A DNA stretch of 64,000 nucleotides from Aegilops tauschii subsp. strangulata (Eukaryota; Streptophyta; Magnoliopsida; Poales; Poaceae), in the NCBI RefSeq assembly GCF_002575655.3, contig NC_053037.3, positions 254,977,135-255,041,134 on the forward strand. Reading direction: 5' to 3'. Numbering within the stretch: position 1 is the stretch's first letter; each line of letters begins with the position of its first letter. Made by a program: the position numbers and the translations under genes. This document shows positions 10,953 through 22,683 of the stretch, one piece after another. Under the pieces are notes generated by a model. That model searched no databases. It was not told where the DNA came from and saw only the letters and a list, made by a program, of their open reading frames with translations.

Positions 10953-13000
10953 CCGTCCAGTGGGTCCTTGCTGTCACGTGGAGGAATCATTATTTTGCGC
11001 ATAATAAGGAGGCATTTCCTTGTGTGCGGCCGTGGACCTAGCTGTCAGCCTCTCCACGTACAGTCCACGTCCGATGGATGTCGTTCATTGACCACGTTGA
11101 CCACGACACGCCGAGAGCACCAGGGCGGTGGACGACGGTGAGGCCTAGGAAGGGAACGACACGGAGCCGGGGAAGACTCGGCAGTGGTTGCTCACGCGGT
11201 GGGGAGTACGAGGGCTTACTGGTCTGGCTGCTGTCGCTGGAAAATAACAGGAGGTGTGGGTGAGTAGAGGAATGGCCTGACCAGCAATGGAGTAGGGTGG
11301 GGCGGTGCGGCCTTTCCGGCAGCACAGCCGGCCACGGGAGGCGGGAGCAGGCAGTCCCACCGGCGTTGGTTTGGGCGGCTGGAGCAAGAAGATCAGAGGT
11401 TGAAGAAGCACTACAGCCGTTGGATGGACATCATACGGTCTCTGCAGCTAGAATCGTTTATATTGACTAAGTTGACAAAGCCCTTGGTACACATCAACTT
11501 AGTAGGCCCACAGGTCAGCCTCCGAAATGGTGTGCCCCAGATGTCAGGGGGAGGAATCATTTTTTGGGCAGCTGAAGCTAGAATATTCGAGATTGAAGAA
11601 GAAGCACGACATCCATTGGATGGACATCCAACGGCCACTACTGCTAGAACGTTAACTTTTTTTTAGGGGATGCGTCAACTAAGTAGGCCCACAAGTGTGT
11701 GGCAGAGAACTTATAGCCCATTTGCGATTTGTAAGAATGTACAGCCCATTTTTGAATTCTAATGGAATTTACTACAGCCCATTTACAGTTTGTTAAAAGT
11801 ACAGCCCATTTTCTAGTTAGGACAACGATTAATAATTTCAACCAGCCGTTCAAAACAAAATTCAATAAAATTTCCCACATTTTGATGGGATCTGAAATAT
11901 TTTATCCCAAAATTTCTAGTCAAATTAAATACAATTTCAATATAAATTTTTATTACGTAAAAATCCAACGAAACATTGCGCGCGCAACAATTAATGAAAT
12001 TATTATTTTCAAAATCCAAAAAAAATTATAAACTAATTACGTGTTTGGTGCATTTTTTATAGTTACTGCCCAGTTTTTATAATTACATCCCATTTATTAT
12101 TTCTTAAAGCCCATTTTCTTGTTAATCCTAATGCATCCCTCCTTGGAAAGATTTGCAACCCAGTGGGGCGGAGAATAACAAGGTGACCTTGCCTGGGTAT
12201 TCCTCAAAGAAAAGTATAGCCGGGCTAGCCATTTTCAGCTTGAAAAAAATTAATATCTGGGCTGGATATCAGGCCTGGGCTAGACGGGGCATATCCCGCC
12301 CAATTAATACCCTGCTCTCCTCAGAACAACAATGAAAACATCGCTCAAGAAAAACTCTGCAGTGCTCACACCTCAAAAACACAAATACTGCTCGAGCTGC
12401 TTGGTCCCAGCTGTCGGCCGCTCCTTGTTCAATTCTCTCGTTTATTGACTACATAGGTTGACAATGGTGTGGGACCGTGTTGTCAGGAAACCAGGAGGAA
12501 GCAAAGAAAAATTATAGTTGTATATAATAAGGAGGCACTTGCGTACGTGCAGCTGTGGCCCTGGTGGGTCCCCACTGTCATCATCTCCAAGTAAAGTGAT
12601 CTCCTCATTCCTCGTGTCCGTTGACCATGTTGACAATGCGAGATGGCGGCGCCACGGCGAGCGCAACAACTCGAAGGACAACAGAGAGGGCCTCGCGGGC
12701 CTACGGATGGTCTGATACAGCGCCCGCTACTCATTCGGGAAGCCAGGATCATAGGGCCACATGTCCGCGACGACATTGTCATTCGCTTGTTCACCGGTGC
12801 TCGTTGAGGAGACGGAGGTTGCAGCACAGGTCCTCCTGCGGTAGTAGCTCTTCCGCCTTTAGGGCGTCGAAGTGCGGTCGCACCTGTTCTATGGTGAACA
12901 CGGCATGAACCGGCTTGGATAGTGGCGCCGGCTCCTAGTCGGAAGCTACGTCCATCGTCTGATTGTCGACGCTCAGCTCGGCGAGCTCGCTGGCGAGCCA

Positions 13001-13343
13001 ACATGTCCGGCTGTTGGACCAACCCGTTGCCAAGCACGAGTCTGACTGCTATGGCCCACCCAGACCGCCTCCCTCGCCCGCGCGTACTTTCCGCCTGAAA
13101 CGGTCAGCGCCACCTGCCCCGCTTCCCGGTGCAGGCGATTGCTCCACCTTCAAACGACACAAGTGCCGTCTGTCCGCCTGTCTGCCGCTCACATTAATGA
13201 TACGCGGTTGCCGATGCGGCTACACCGGTGCCACACGTCTGTCCCTCCGCCGCCCACCATTGCTATATAAACTGCTGCGCCGGCCATAGCCACAGTCATC
13301 CGCCTCCGTTCCCTTTCTCCTGTCCACACCGCAACTGCCCACC
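13001..13343 (+). other. Upstream region and leader of the 13344 ORF
   Basis: C/G-rich sequence. The part around 13050-13110 (CCACCCAGACCGCC...GAAACGGTCAGCGCC) has a diverged relative at about 22820-22890, so this promoter-side region belongs to a family present twice in the window. Confidence 0.5.
13264..13271 (+). promoter_or_regulatory. TATA box upstream of the 13344 ORF
   Basis: TATATAAA in ATTGCTATATAAACTGC, 73-80 bases before the ATG, a normal plant core-promoter distance if transcription starts near 13295. Confidence 0.5.
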
Positions 13344-13883
13344 ATGGCTTCCTCGCGCTCCCGTGCTCTTCAGGACGAGCGGACAACGGACCACAAGGAG
13401 ATGGCAGCCATTGCTGCCGACTGGCTGGCCGGCAGGCAGCCGGAGGACGATGACGTCCCAATGGATAACATGGTAGTCGACGATCCGGCGCCAAGCCCCT
13501 CGTCCGTGCCATCCTCGCCGATGTATTGCACCATGACCATCGGCGAGGCCCGTGCCCAATACGTGGTAATGGTGAGGCTGAAGCATCAGGAGCAGTTCCA
13601 GGAGGCGCAGGCCGATGCCGCCTACAACCACCATCTCCTCCAGGAGCACCTGCAAGCGGAGGAGCAGATTGTCGTGGAGCAGGCGGAGCAGGAGGCGCTG
13701 CTCGACTCGTATCCCTCCACCCGCGAGGGCCGCCTCGAGCGCAGGTGGTACCGCATGCGGGTGGCGGAGGCTGCGGCCGCCTACAAAGAGGGCGATGAAG
13801 CAGGTGAGGCGATGTTTGGCGAGATCGAGGACGAGGCAGAGGACAATGCCAGCTCCGACGAGTCCCTGCTAAGCTGTCGTTGA
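13344..13883 (+). CDS. Hypothetical 179-residue acidic, helix-rich protein
   Basis: I do not recognise this protein. The ATG at 13344 has a good plant context (CACCATGGC) and a TATA box about 75 bases upstream, which is why this start is preferred. The first 60 residues are mixed and proline-containing; about residues 65-125 are rich in Glu, Gln and Ala in a pattern expected of a long amphipathic helix or coiled coil (HLQAEEQIVVEQAEQEALL). The end is strongly acidic and the stop (TGA 13881-13883) falls where a GAGGCCCCGCCCC-type repeat begins, so the C-terminus may have been shortened by a frameshift into the repeat. It lies behind the CACTA left end and could be a transposon-borne or captured gene. 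Function unknown. Confidence 0.45.
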   Translation: MASSRSRALQDERTTDHKEMAAIAADWLAGRQPEDDDVPMDNMVVDDPAPSPSSVPSSPMYCTMTIGEARAQYVVMVRLKHQEQFQEAQADAAYNHHLLQEHLQAEEQIVVEQAEQEALLDSYPSTREGRLERRWYRMRVAEAAAAYKEGDEAGEAMFGEIEDEAEDNASSDESLLSCR

Positions 13884-14195
13884 CGAGGCCCTGCTCCGCC
13901 GAGGCCCCGCGGCGCCAACAATGATGTAGAGGACACCGCCGGCTCCGCCGAGGCCCCGCCCCGCTGGCACCGAGGCGGAGGACCTCACCGGCTTCGGCGA
14001 GGCCCTACTCCGCCGAGGCCCCGCCCCACCAACAACGAGGCAGAGGACATCGCCGGCTCAGTCGAGGCCCCACCCTACCAGCAAAAAGGGGGAGGATTTC
14101 CCCCACTCCGCCGAGGCGCCGCCCCGCAGGCAACGAGACAGAGGACATCGCCGGCTCCGTTGAGGCCCCGCCCCGCTGCCAACGAGGCTGCGCCA
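13870..14195 (+). repeat. About six degenerate copies of a 45-65-bp GC-rich unit
   Basis: A unit of the form CCGAGGCCCCGCCCC, then CAACGAGGCAGAGGACATCGCCGGCTC, recurs at about 13900, 13945, 14008, 14061, 14107 and 14160. The last part of the 13344 ORF (GAGGACGAGGCAGAGGACAATGCC) is a diverged member, so the array arose from, or grew into, the coding end. Confidence 0.75.
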
Positions 14196-14751
14196 CACAG
14201 AAAATGAGGAAGAGTAGAACACGGTAGGTCGCCGCCGCTCGGGTCCAAGTAAGGCCACCGCTGCGACCCTCCAGTTGAAGCCAAGCTAGGTGGGTTGACC
14301 ATTGACGGCCGATTAGCTTCATGGCGGCGACGTGGAGTCAGAGACCTATGTTGGAGAAGGACGCTGCTTCAGTTACTTAACTGTTGGTGTAGTTGGGTCA
14401 CTGACACATGGGCCCAACAGGCATCTGGGCCACATGTCAGTTACGCAACTGCACCTGCAGTTAAGTCAATGAAGCTCAGTCCACTGGAGAATAAGCTTTT
14501 GTTCGGCTCAGCCGGACACAGTTGGGTAGATTCGATTAATTAATTATACCTCCAGCGCACCCCTTTTTAGTTGAAGAATATATGAAATGTAATGAAATCC
14601 GGCATGTTTATATGAAATCTGACCGTGTATGAATGAATTTAGTTCGATTAGTTCGAATTCTGGTATCACTGGCATTGGATGAACATGCAAAACAATACGT
14701 ACTAGGATTATTCCCAGGGTGATCACCTCGTTTGCAGCAGTTTCACATGTA
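14196..14751. other. Noncoding stretch without recognisable features
   Basis: A/T-richer sequence after the repeat array. A few short repeats (CCACATGTCAGTTACGCAACTG) are visible but no convincing ORF, RNA gene or element end. It could be the 3' untranslated part of the 13344 unit. Confidence 0.4.
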
Positions 14752-14910
14752 CTCCATCCGGTCCTTTTTAGTCTGCATACAAGTTTTGTCTGCAGTCAAA
14801 GTATCTCCACTTTGACCAATCTTTTAGGAAAAAGTATTAACATTCACATTGTAAAATCAACTGACTTGAAAGAAATCTAATATGCAAAGTAAAAAGGAAC
14901 AAAGGGAGGA
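14752..14910. mobile_element. Stowaway-type MITE (Tc1/mariner)
   Basis: Ends CTCCATCCGGTCCTTTTTA and, inverted, TCCTCCCTTTGTTCCTTTTT form imperfect terminal inverted repeats. TA precedes the left end; the right TA is degraded. About 160 bp, noncoding. Confidence 0.8.
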
Positions 14911-15099
14911 CAAAGAGTTTGAGCTGCTTTTTAGCGTTCCTGTACATTGCAATGAAACACACAGGCCAGGCAATTCATAGAGAACATTCAAAACAATCGA
15001 TGATTATGCATCTCAGTGATTCACATGTCAGAGCCAATATTTACTTCACAACTAAACAATAAAGAAAAATCGATCGATGCTGCTGACAGCAAAGGGCGT

Positions 15100-15256
15100 C
15101 CCATTCGAAAATATCAAACGCATGTCATCTTGCTAACATCAATGAGCAAAATTTGACAAGGTTGTCCCATTCCAAAATGTCAAATGCGTGTTGTTTTGCG
15201 TACATCAATGAGCAAACTTTGACAACGTTTTCCCATTCCAAAATATCAAATGCCTA
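15100..15256. repeat. 66-bp tandem repeat, two copies and a part
   Basis: CCCATTC(C/G)AAAATATCAAA blocks start at 15100, 15166 and 15232, an exact 66-base period, with CATCAATGAGCAAA(A/C)TTTGACAA between them. Confidence 0.85.
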
Positions 15257-17174
15257 TGATTGTGGAATGGACAGGGTTTGCCATCAGTTCGGACATTGAC
15301 ATGGCACCTTGTGCTAAATAAACCAGCTGTTCTTTTTGTGCAGTTCCACCAAAATCAACCAAATTCGCGCGTAGCTTGTATGATTTTGCCTTTATATGTT
15401 GCAATGCCTTGAACATATCGGGACCTCCTTTCTTGTGGTGGAAATGAATGATTCGATGTATTCATGAACATTTTGTGCAGTTCCCATTGAAATGAAGCTG
15501 AGCAGCCCTGTTTGCACAAATACAAAATAAGTGATTAGTATAAAGCAAACTATACTATGAATTGACAGTTTAAACAGGCACCTACATGGTCCATGTAGAG
15601 CACACTTAAAAATGGAACTCACCAGAAAGAATCCTAGAAAAACATTGTACTTGCGCATCACAGCAAAAAAGATGGAGATCTGTCAGTCCTTTTGAGCTGA
15701 AGTTAGTTTGGTCTTGTGGGGAGTAATGTAACCATCCTTCAACTGCTCCTTCTGATGAGAAGATAGACAGGGCTTCTTCATCCTGGCATAATCGGAACTA
15801 GTCACTTCACGTACTCCATATTCTTCTTAAAAGGAGGATGATCCTGTTGTGCAAAGACAAGAGGACAACTAAATGCTAGCATCACTGTTTTCTCGAAAAA
15901 AAGGAAAGGAAATATTCAAAACAGCACAGATGAAGCACTTCTCAAGGACAATACCACTTTCTCATGACAGTATCTAAACAGTAGCACAACACCAATAGAG
16001 ATGACAAAGCTCAATCATATGGATGAAATCCGTGGGCGAGTAACAACCTTTGTCAGGAGGCTTATTATGTAGAGCATACAGATCAAGCACTTCTCCGGAA
16101 CCATCTGTTGTTATCTACTGTGGTTGCCATGCTTACTATATACTCCTCGATTAGTTTAATGTTTCCAACATCTTCTTGTGCAGTTCCACTAAAATATATG
16201 GTATCTTCAAAGAAGATCCCTGTTTGCACAAGTAGAGATAATTACATATTACATTAAGAGTGGCACCAAATCAGTGGCAAAACAATTGGTCATTCCAGCC
16301 ATAGCAATAAATTAATATGCAAAACTATATCATTACTTGTGTCATCACAGTTCCAGTGCTTCATTACAGCACCGGGAGTTGATTTTTGTTTTTCTTCCGC
16401 TTGTTCTTCCCCTTCATCACTTGGTTCAATAACAGACAAGCTTCGCCTTCAATGTAAGATTTGGCATGTCAATTGGGGGGCACAAGTATAGCACTAAACA
16501 ATGACATTAATTTCTAATGGAAGTGGCAAAATACAGGCCAAAAGTTGTGCAATATCCTTATCTTACCTCAATGGGATATTACGGTTCACATACAGATTGG
16601 AAGTCTTGTCTCCATTTGTGCAGTTCACTAAAATCAAGCAACATTACCGTACAAGTAGCACAACATATGAAAGCACACTGCACAATCATGTGAAAAAAGG
16701 CTAGTACTGACCTCTCATGACGTGGAATTCAAACAACTCACAAGAAGAAGATCTGAACCAAATTTGCCAACACGGATTGGAAGTAAGATATCCTCTTGTG
16801 CAGCTCCACTAAGATCAAGCAATCAAGCAACGTTGTCGGTGTGACATTTTGGTTGAACTGCACAAAATACTCTTAAACCGAAAGTGTTTTGTGAAGTGCA
16901 ACAAAAGGTCACAATAGCAACGAGGTGAAGTAGATAACCCCGTTTACACAGAGGTGCAAAGGAAACAACAAGTGGTCAATAACGGTGGATGACACAGAAG
17001 CCAACAAAAAGAAGCATCTAACTTATCTAATTGGGAAATAAAGCAAGACATTAGCATTTCTCAAACGGTGGCATTGATTCATATTAACAGAGAGATTATA
17101 TTAAGAATAAAATTCGTTAAAATGTAATTTGCTTTTAACTGTGGCATTACATCAAGTTTCCAGCGGCATTATTA

Positions 17175-17517
17175 GAGGGTGTTTGTTTATACGGACTTTT
17201 TGGTGTAGGGACTAAAAAAAGTCCCTTTCAGTCCCATCTAAACCAAACAGGAGGGACTTTTAGGGACTAAAAGTGGGCATTTGGGACTAAAGAAAGAAGA
17301 CCCCGAGGGAGAGTCTTTTGGGACTTTTTCCAACAGTTGCCCCTGCCCCGCATCGCACCCTATCTCTATTAGTTCATTACTAGGGGTAACATGGTCTTTT
17401 AGCATGTCATTTAATAACCTCTAGTCCATGTATAGTCCTTGGAACCAAGCAGGTAGGGACTAGGGACTTTTTAGTTGGGACTAAAAAAGTCCTAGGACTT
17501 TTTAACCAAACAGGGCC
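17175..17517. mobile_element. Tourist-type MITE (PIF/Harbinger), TSD TTA
   Basis: 343 bp flanked by TTA on both sides (17172-17174 and 17518-17520). Ends GAGGGTGTTTGTTT and, inverted, GGCCCTGTTTGGTT match at 9 of 14 positions. Inside are several GGGACTTTTTAG-type direct and inverted motifs. Noncoding. Confidence 0.85.
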
Positions 17518-17835
17518 TTAGATTAACAACAGCTAAAGAGTTGCACGGGACAATGGACTCACCATCACCATGTGCATCTACCGATGTATGAAGGGGTGAT
17601 GCACAGTCTATTGCAACAAAGAACAAACAACCAAGGAGCATATTTGTGTTGGTCCCAGATTTGTTATCTTTAGACACCTTTCCCTATGTGAGCGCAAAAA
17701 ATCTAGTCCTGCTGAAACTCTACAGCCTTGTCCCCCAAAACAAAAAGATCAGTTCATTACAGATGTGCATACTGTCTTTGTCATCGTTTTCCCTTTTCGA
17801 CCAACGTAGGTGCTGGATAGCCAGTCTGTACTAGT

Positions 17836-18105
17836 ACTTTCCCCCCTTCCTTTCCTCTTTGAACCACATCCTAGATTCATGCTATACAACATTCCCCAGT
17901 ACTTTCCCCCCTTCCTTTCCTCTTTGAACCACGTCCTAGATTCATGTTATACAACTTTCCCCACAACTTTCCCCCCTTCCTTTCCTTTTTGAACCACGTC
18001 CTAGATTCATGCTATACAACTTTCCCCACTACTTCCCCCCATTCCTTTCCTCTTTGAACCACATCCTAGATTCATTCTATACAACTTTCCCCACTACTTT
18101 CCTGT
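17836..18105. repeat. 65-bp minisatellite, four copies and a part
   Basis: ACTTTCCCCCCTTCC, then TTTGAACCAC(A/G)TCCTAGATTCATGCTATACAA, starts at 17836, 17901, 17966, 18031 and 18096, an exact 65-base period. Copies differ at only a few bases, so the array is young. Confidence 0.93.
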
Positions 18106-18508
18106 TTGATCCAACACCAAGATTGGAGTGCAGAAGCGGAAAAAGCCCACATGCAGCTAGAGCAATGCATGTGGAATAAGTAAATTATACCTTAAGGTTC
18201 TTGGGGGTGTGGTTCAGTGGGCGACCGGAGGCCGTTCTGCCCACGCTATGTACGGCGGCGAGGAAGAAGGGGTCAGAGGCCCTCCCGCGCCACCGCTGGG
18301 TGAAAGAGAACAACTGTGCCGGTAGTGGATTCCCTCCCTCGCCGACGGCGCCAGCGTTAAGCCTCCTTCCCTTCCCGGCAGACAGATCCTACCGGCTCTT
18401 TGGCCAGCAGTGAGGGGAGAGAGAGAGAGGCAAACAAAGTCTTGTTTAGATCTGGAGAGGGTGAGAGAGTGTGAAGAGAGCAACTACAAGCGCTGAGGCT
18501 CCAAACAA

Positions 18509-20936
18509 GGGTCATTTGTTTTAATTATTTTTCTCTCCAAAAATATTTCGTATAAAAAATATATGAGAGGGGATAATATGACTTCCCCAAAATAATGAAA
18601 TATTTGAGGAAAACTATTAAAAACAAATAAAAAATTTATTTGGATTTTATTGCTATTTTATTTGAGTTGGGAAAAATATGCATTTTCAAAGTTGCATTAG
18701 AGTCCTAAATAAATGTTCACCTTCTCCGGTAGATCTTTAGAGGACAGGGAAAATTTATTTCAGGAATTTTGGAGTCCGTTTAGTATTTCTTTTCTTCGTT
18801 TTTCTGCGCGTAGGAATATTTAAAAAAACGAACCAACCTTACCGGGCCGTGTCCGCCTGGGACACTGACCCGGCCGGGCATTTAAAGCCCGAGGCGCCGA
18901 GCCGCCCCAGCCCAGCCCCGCGCCCCAAACCCTAGCCCCGCTCCCAAGCCGCCGCCGCCGCCTCGCGTCGCAGCGCCGCGCCGCCGCCCGACCGCGGTGC
19001 CGTCGACCTCGCCGGAGGTAGCCGCCGCCGCCGCCGGTTATCGTCGGAAAACCATTCGGTTTTTTTAAACCTAGATTCATTTTTTTAATAGATCGATTCG
19101 GTTTTTTTTCTGCGGTTTAGTTATTTTGCGGACGTTCGTCCGTAAGTTCGTTTTAACGAACGTCGTTCACCCGTTAGTCACAGACAGCGAACGTTCGTTC
19201 ATTAGCCTGTTCGTCAGTTTTTCCTTTTTCCAGGGTTTTTCCGCGATTATTTTTTATCGCGATTTCTGACCCGATTAGTTTATTTTTTCGCTCGTTTATC
19301 AGAATCAGGCGATTCAAGCGCCTAGATCTTCCTCTCGAAGCCCTCTTTCTGTTTAACCAACTTGAACAAGATTTTGGTACTGTAAAATTTGACTTTAGTC
19401 CAGATTAGTAAATGGATCTTGTTTCTTTCGTAGTTTGAGTTTCGTTGCTCCGTTTAATTTGCTTCTTTTTGCAAATTGAATCTCTTCAGTTGAGTTTCAG
19501 ATTTGATCTTCTTATTTGAGTTTACCCATGCATCTTTGATTGATTGCTTATGTTGCTATTGTTTGTTTGCGATAGAATTCCCGGAGTGCGAAGCGTGCTA
19601 CTACGAGTCTCTAGGTTTTGCGGATCGTCAGCAAGGCAAGTAACACATTGATCATACTCTTTTCGTACCCAGTTTTTATGCATTAGACTCCATCCTCAAA
19701 CACTACATGATTAGGGTGTGATTAACTTGTGGGTATTGGGATGTAGATGATGAGGTAGAACCTATTGCCCTGTTTATTACCAAACCTTGGGAGTTACTTC
19801 TACGTTATGCTTATACTGCTATGCTATGCTCGTAGACGTGGTTTGGGTGACTGAATCCATGAAAGATGTGAGATGATTATTTAATGGTTCAACTTAAGGT
19901 GGCAACTTTAATACACATCTGGGTGGATTGCTTGTTTTGGGCACCTGGAGAATCCAGTGTTGTCCTAGGATATCCCGGAGTACACGTGTGATAATCCTAC
20001 GGTCCGCCACCAAGGCTCAAAGGGATCTGAGATATTTCATGCTAGAAACTTCCATGTGCAGCCACAAGCTATTATGGGCTCTAGCATAGTCGAGTAAGTT
20101 GCATGACCTCTTCCAGTGGTAGGCTAGCAGATGTAGAGGGATGTAGGTTGGTACTGCCTACCCGGGGTTAGAGTTAATGCTTCGGAAAGACTGTGTCTCG
20201 GTCATCCGTTTCTCAAACACCATGAAGTGCGAGAAATCCAACGGAGGAGATCGAGTCTTGTGGGGAAAGTGCGCAAACCTCTGCAGAGTGTACAATCTAG
20301 TCATGGTTAGCCGTGTCCCCGGTTATGGACATCTTGAGTATCTAGTACTTGGATTATGATATGTATCTCATCACTCTAATTTAACTTGTTGGGTTGATAA
20401 TTACTTTTAATTGGGATTGAGTTGGAGGTACCTTCTCAATGTTGTTCAACCACCATGATAGTTAAATAAAATATATTCCTCTGTTGTAGGAAAAAATTGG
20501 CTTTTCGCAAAACAATATAACCATAGAGCCTTTCCACCAGCCAAATATGCATATAGGGATAGCATTATTTCTGTTCTTGCTCTACTGTGTTATATTGCCA
20601 GCATATTCCATGTGCTGACCCATTTTCGGGCTGCAACGTATCATGTTGCAGACTTTTCAGACGACGAGTAAAGGTGCGATAGGTCGTTGTTGTGCATCTC
20701 AGCTATGCCGTTGGAGTTGATGGACTCACTTATCTTCCAAGTCTTCCGCTGTTATCTTATTTAGATGGCCTTTAGCCATATTTATTGTGATAAGTTCTCT
20801 TTTGAGACATTCGATGTAATAAGTGTGTGATTGCTACTCTGTTATAAATCCTTCGAGTACTGAGTGTGTCAGCATTACCGATCCAGGGATGACACGGAAG
20901 CACAGAGACTTGACCGTTTGAGGTCGGGTCGCTACA
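18509..20936 (+). mobile_element. Large LTR, copy A (5' end missing)
   Basis: This is the same sequence family as the complete solo LTR at 25543-28291, in opposite orientation. Homology starts at about 18509, some 200 bases inside the family's LTR, and ends GGTCGCTACA at 20936. It shares the GC-rich leader after a TATA/TTTAAA region (18880-19030), GAACGTTCG motifs (19130-19200), a GGCAAGTAACAC site near 19640, and the ACTGTGTCTCGGTCATCCG block (20188). Flanks on both sides share a diverged GTGTGAAGAG...AAGCGC(C/T)GAGGC block, so the site itself was duplicated. It belongs to an LTR retrotransposon, probably gypsy; no coding part is present. Confidence 0.82.
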
Positions 20937-22072
20937 TGGAGAGAGTGTGTGAAGAGTGCAAACCCTAGAAAACAAGCGCCGAGGCCGAGATCGTATAGCT
21001 CAGTATCCATCCATTTTGACCAGTCAAAGAATCCTCCTGGCACCGCCCCAGATCACTTTCTCCCACTATCATGCGGGGCCTACCTGTCATTGGGTGGAAG
21101 AAAGAAGTCGAACAAAAACAAAATTATGCTCAAGTGTGGTTATCGAACCCGAGACCTCAAGTTTGATGAGCGATCAGGCTAACCAGCTACACCACCCTCA
21201 CGTTATGTTTAACGAGAGGAAAGTAACCTTTTATACATTCCTACATTCGTGTGACAAGCATGTCGTGTTTTTTTGCGTGGGAGTCATTGGGATTTAAATC
21301 ATAATCGTGTCATGTGACTTAGGTGGTAAGGTCTTTTGGGATTTAAATCAGTGTTGGTAGTACAGAAATAATGCAGCCTTAGTCACCTTACCTCTCTTCA
21401 CGTAGTACGTTGGGTCCCACCAGTCAGAGGGTGAAACAAACAAATTAATAAGAAAAAATAAAAGCGCCAGCGTTGTATCTTACCTCACACATCTCGCTAC
21501 TGCTCGTGAACACTGTCCAATTGATCCCTCTGTTCGCTCACGTACTATTTTAAGTGAATCCTTATTATAACATGCACACGATTTTTTGCACTTGTATCCG
21601 ACCTAAGTCAGTGTGCCACCGTATCTCGTACTACTCCCTCCGTCTAGGTGTAAAAAGTCACGTTAGAAGGTGCAGCGGGACCAAGGTGCAAGCAGATTGG
21701 AGAAGGAGAAACTTGACCGGTCCTTCCTCCAATCAAAGCCCTGATTTCTATCTCTAAACGCAACAATTAATCACAACAACTAAGAGATGTTGTTTTAGCT
21801 ACCATGCAGGGCCACGTATTAACTTATATGCAAGCTGACTTTGATTTCTTGACTGAGCAACGCATAGTTGCGCTCCATGCATTGGGTTTTCGGGGGAGAT
21901 AACAAGGCAGAGTAAGGAGCGTTTGGTTACATTGCCAGGCTGGTCATAGTGGTGAGTAACTTGGACTAGTAACATGCATATGGATGGTAACATGCAAGTC
22001 TTCATTAATTGAGATATAGACTCATTTTATCTCGGCGTGTGTGTGTGTGTGTTTAACAACATGTGTGTGTTA
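20937..22072. other. Noncoding stretch with tRNA-like block and MITE remnants
   Basis: Contains a minus-strand tRNA-like block (21134-21196), one end of a Stowaway-like MITE (CTCCCTCCGTCTAGGTG at 21636), a partial Tourist copy with GTAACTTGGACTAGTAACATGCA (about 21943-22020), and a short GT run at 22036-22052. GGGTCCCACCAGTCAGAGGGTGAAAC at 21412 resembles the CACTA-type blocks at 10830-10920. No coding region is convincing. Confidence 0.5.
21134..21196 (-). other. Degenerate tRNA-like sequence or SINE head
   Basis: On the minus strand the block starts GGTGGTGTAGCTGGTTAGCC (A-box-like, 21177-21189) and ends GGGTTCGATAACC (B-box-like, 21140-21150) at tRNA spacing. The anticodon stem CTCA/TGAG leaves a loop without the expected T33, so it is probably not a working tRNA gene. 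It could be a tRNA relic or the head of a SINE. Confidence 0.35.
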
Positions 22073-22680
22073 GACTAGCCACAATGGGTAGTAACATAGA
22101 CTAGTAACATGCACATGTTACTAGTCTATGTTACTACCTCTATAGTAGGGAGTAACATATGTGTGGTAACATGCAACACTTCATTTATTAGGCTATAGAC
22201 TCATTTTGCCTTGATATGTGTGATGTTACTCATACTACTACTCCCTCCTTTCCGGTTTATAGGGCTCAATTCAAAAATCTCACCAACCAAGGTAGATAGT
22301 GAGTGGTGGAATACTTTTTGTAGTTTGCAAAAGCACCCAATTAATGCTCTTGTTTTCCTCAAAAAATTATGTTTACCAATGCATTAATTGTAATGCATGC
22401 ATGCATAAAGTACATGCATTGGTCAATTTCCTCTTAATACTTGCATGCAATGATTTAATGCACCTTGGAATCTGAACTTGTGATGGGGAACAGCCAAATT
22501 GAGCCTTATAAAATGGAAAAACTAAAATTTTGAGATAAGCCCTATAAATCGGAAAGGAGGGAGTAGTAACTAGCTATGTTACCACTTTCCTCCATTTCTT
22601 CATTTATTGCTTGCCACATCATCTATTTTATCTAGATATGCGTGATGTTACTACCTATGTTACTCCCACTGTGGGTAGTC
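22073..22680. mobile_element. Tourist-type MITE with nested Stowaway, TSD TTA
   Basis: TTA stands on both sides (22070-22072 and 22681-22683). Ends GACTAGCCACAATGGGTAGT and, inverted, GACTACCCACAGTGGGAGT are near-identical inverted repeats. Without the nested element it is about 285 bp. Noncoding. Confidence 0.9.
22241..22563. mobile_element. Stowaway MITE nested in the Tourist MITE, TSD TA
   Basis: 323 bp with long terminal inverted repeats (CTCCCTCCTTTCCGGTTTAT at the left; its near-perfect complement, ending AAATCGGAAAGGAGGGAG, at the right) and TA on both sides (22239-22240, 22564-22565). It contains a GCATGCATGCAT run at 22395. Confidence 0.93.
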
Positions 22681-22683
22681 TTA

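Larger units (their letters stand above)
9221..13000 (+). mobile_element. Left end and subterminal region of a CACTA transposon
   Basis: The terminus reads CACTACCAAAA and is preceded by CAA (9218-9220), a candidate 3-bp target duplication, inside the gypsy interior. The next 3 kb are typical CACTA noncoding sequence: a GATGAACAG array, duplicated GGGTCCCAGCAGTCAGG blocks, CGTACG-rich stretches and many GGGCCCA-type motifs (TACAGCCCATTT repeated at 11710-11820). No transposase (TNP2-type) gene is visible, and no matching terminus ending TAGTG was found in the window. The right limit given here is only where CACTA-type motifs thin out; the element may be far longer or its other end lost. Confidence 0.75.
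15337..18486 (-). pseudogene. Remnant of a minus-strand gene family with recurring short exon
   Basis: Five places (15337-15350, 15475-15485, 16177-16190, 16616-16630, 16797-16810) carry the same short block, read on the minus strand as a variant of TTTAGTGGAACTGCACAAGA, each in different surroundings and some preceded by TTTGCACAAACAG-type splice acceptors (near 15510 and 16222). Translations give variants of F-S-G-T-A-Q-E-D. A related block is exon 2 of the two-exon model at 23510-24061, whose first exon resembles the GC-rich minus-strand stretch 18200-18480. The region therefore looks like a decayed, internally duplicated relative of that gene, with frames broken. A 65-bp minisatellite and a Tourist MITE lie inside it. 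Function unknown. Confidence 0.4.

Noticed and set aside
12483..13037. 184-codon minus-strand frame
   Set aside because: Arg/Cys-rich low-complexity text in CACTA noncoding sequence, without start context or splice partner.
18200..18480. Separate plus-strand coding exon
   Set aside because: The frame is short and the minus-strand reading resembles the first exon of the 23510-24061 model better.
18820..19080. Gly/Arg-rich minus-strand frame
   Set aside because: Antisense of the GC-rich LTR leader; the related LTR copy does not keep the frame.
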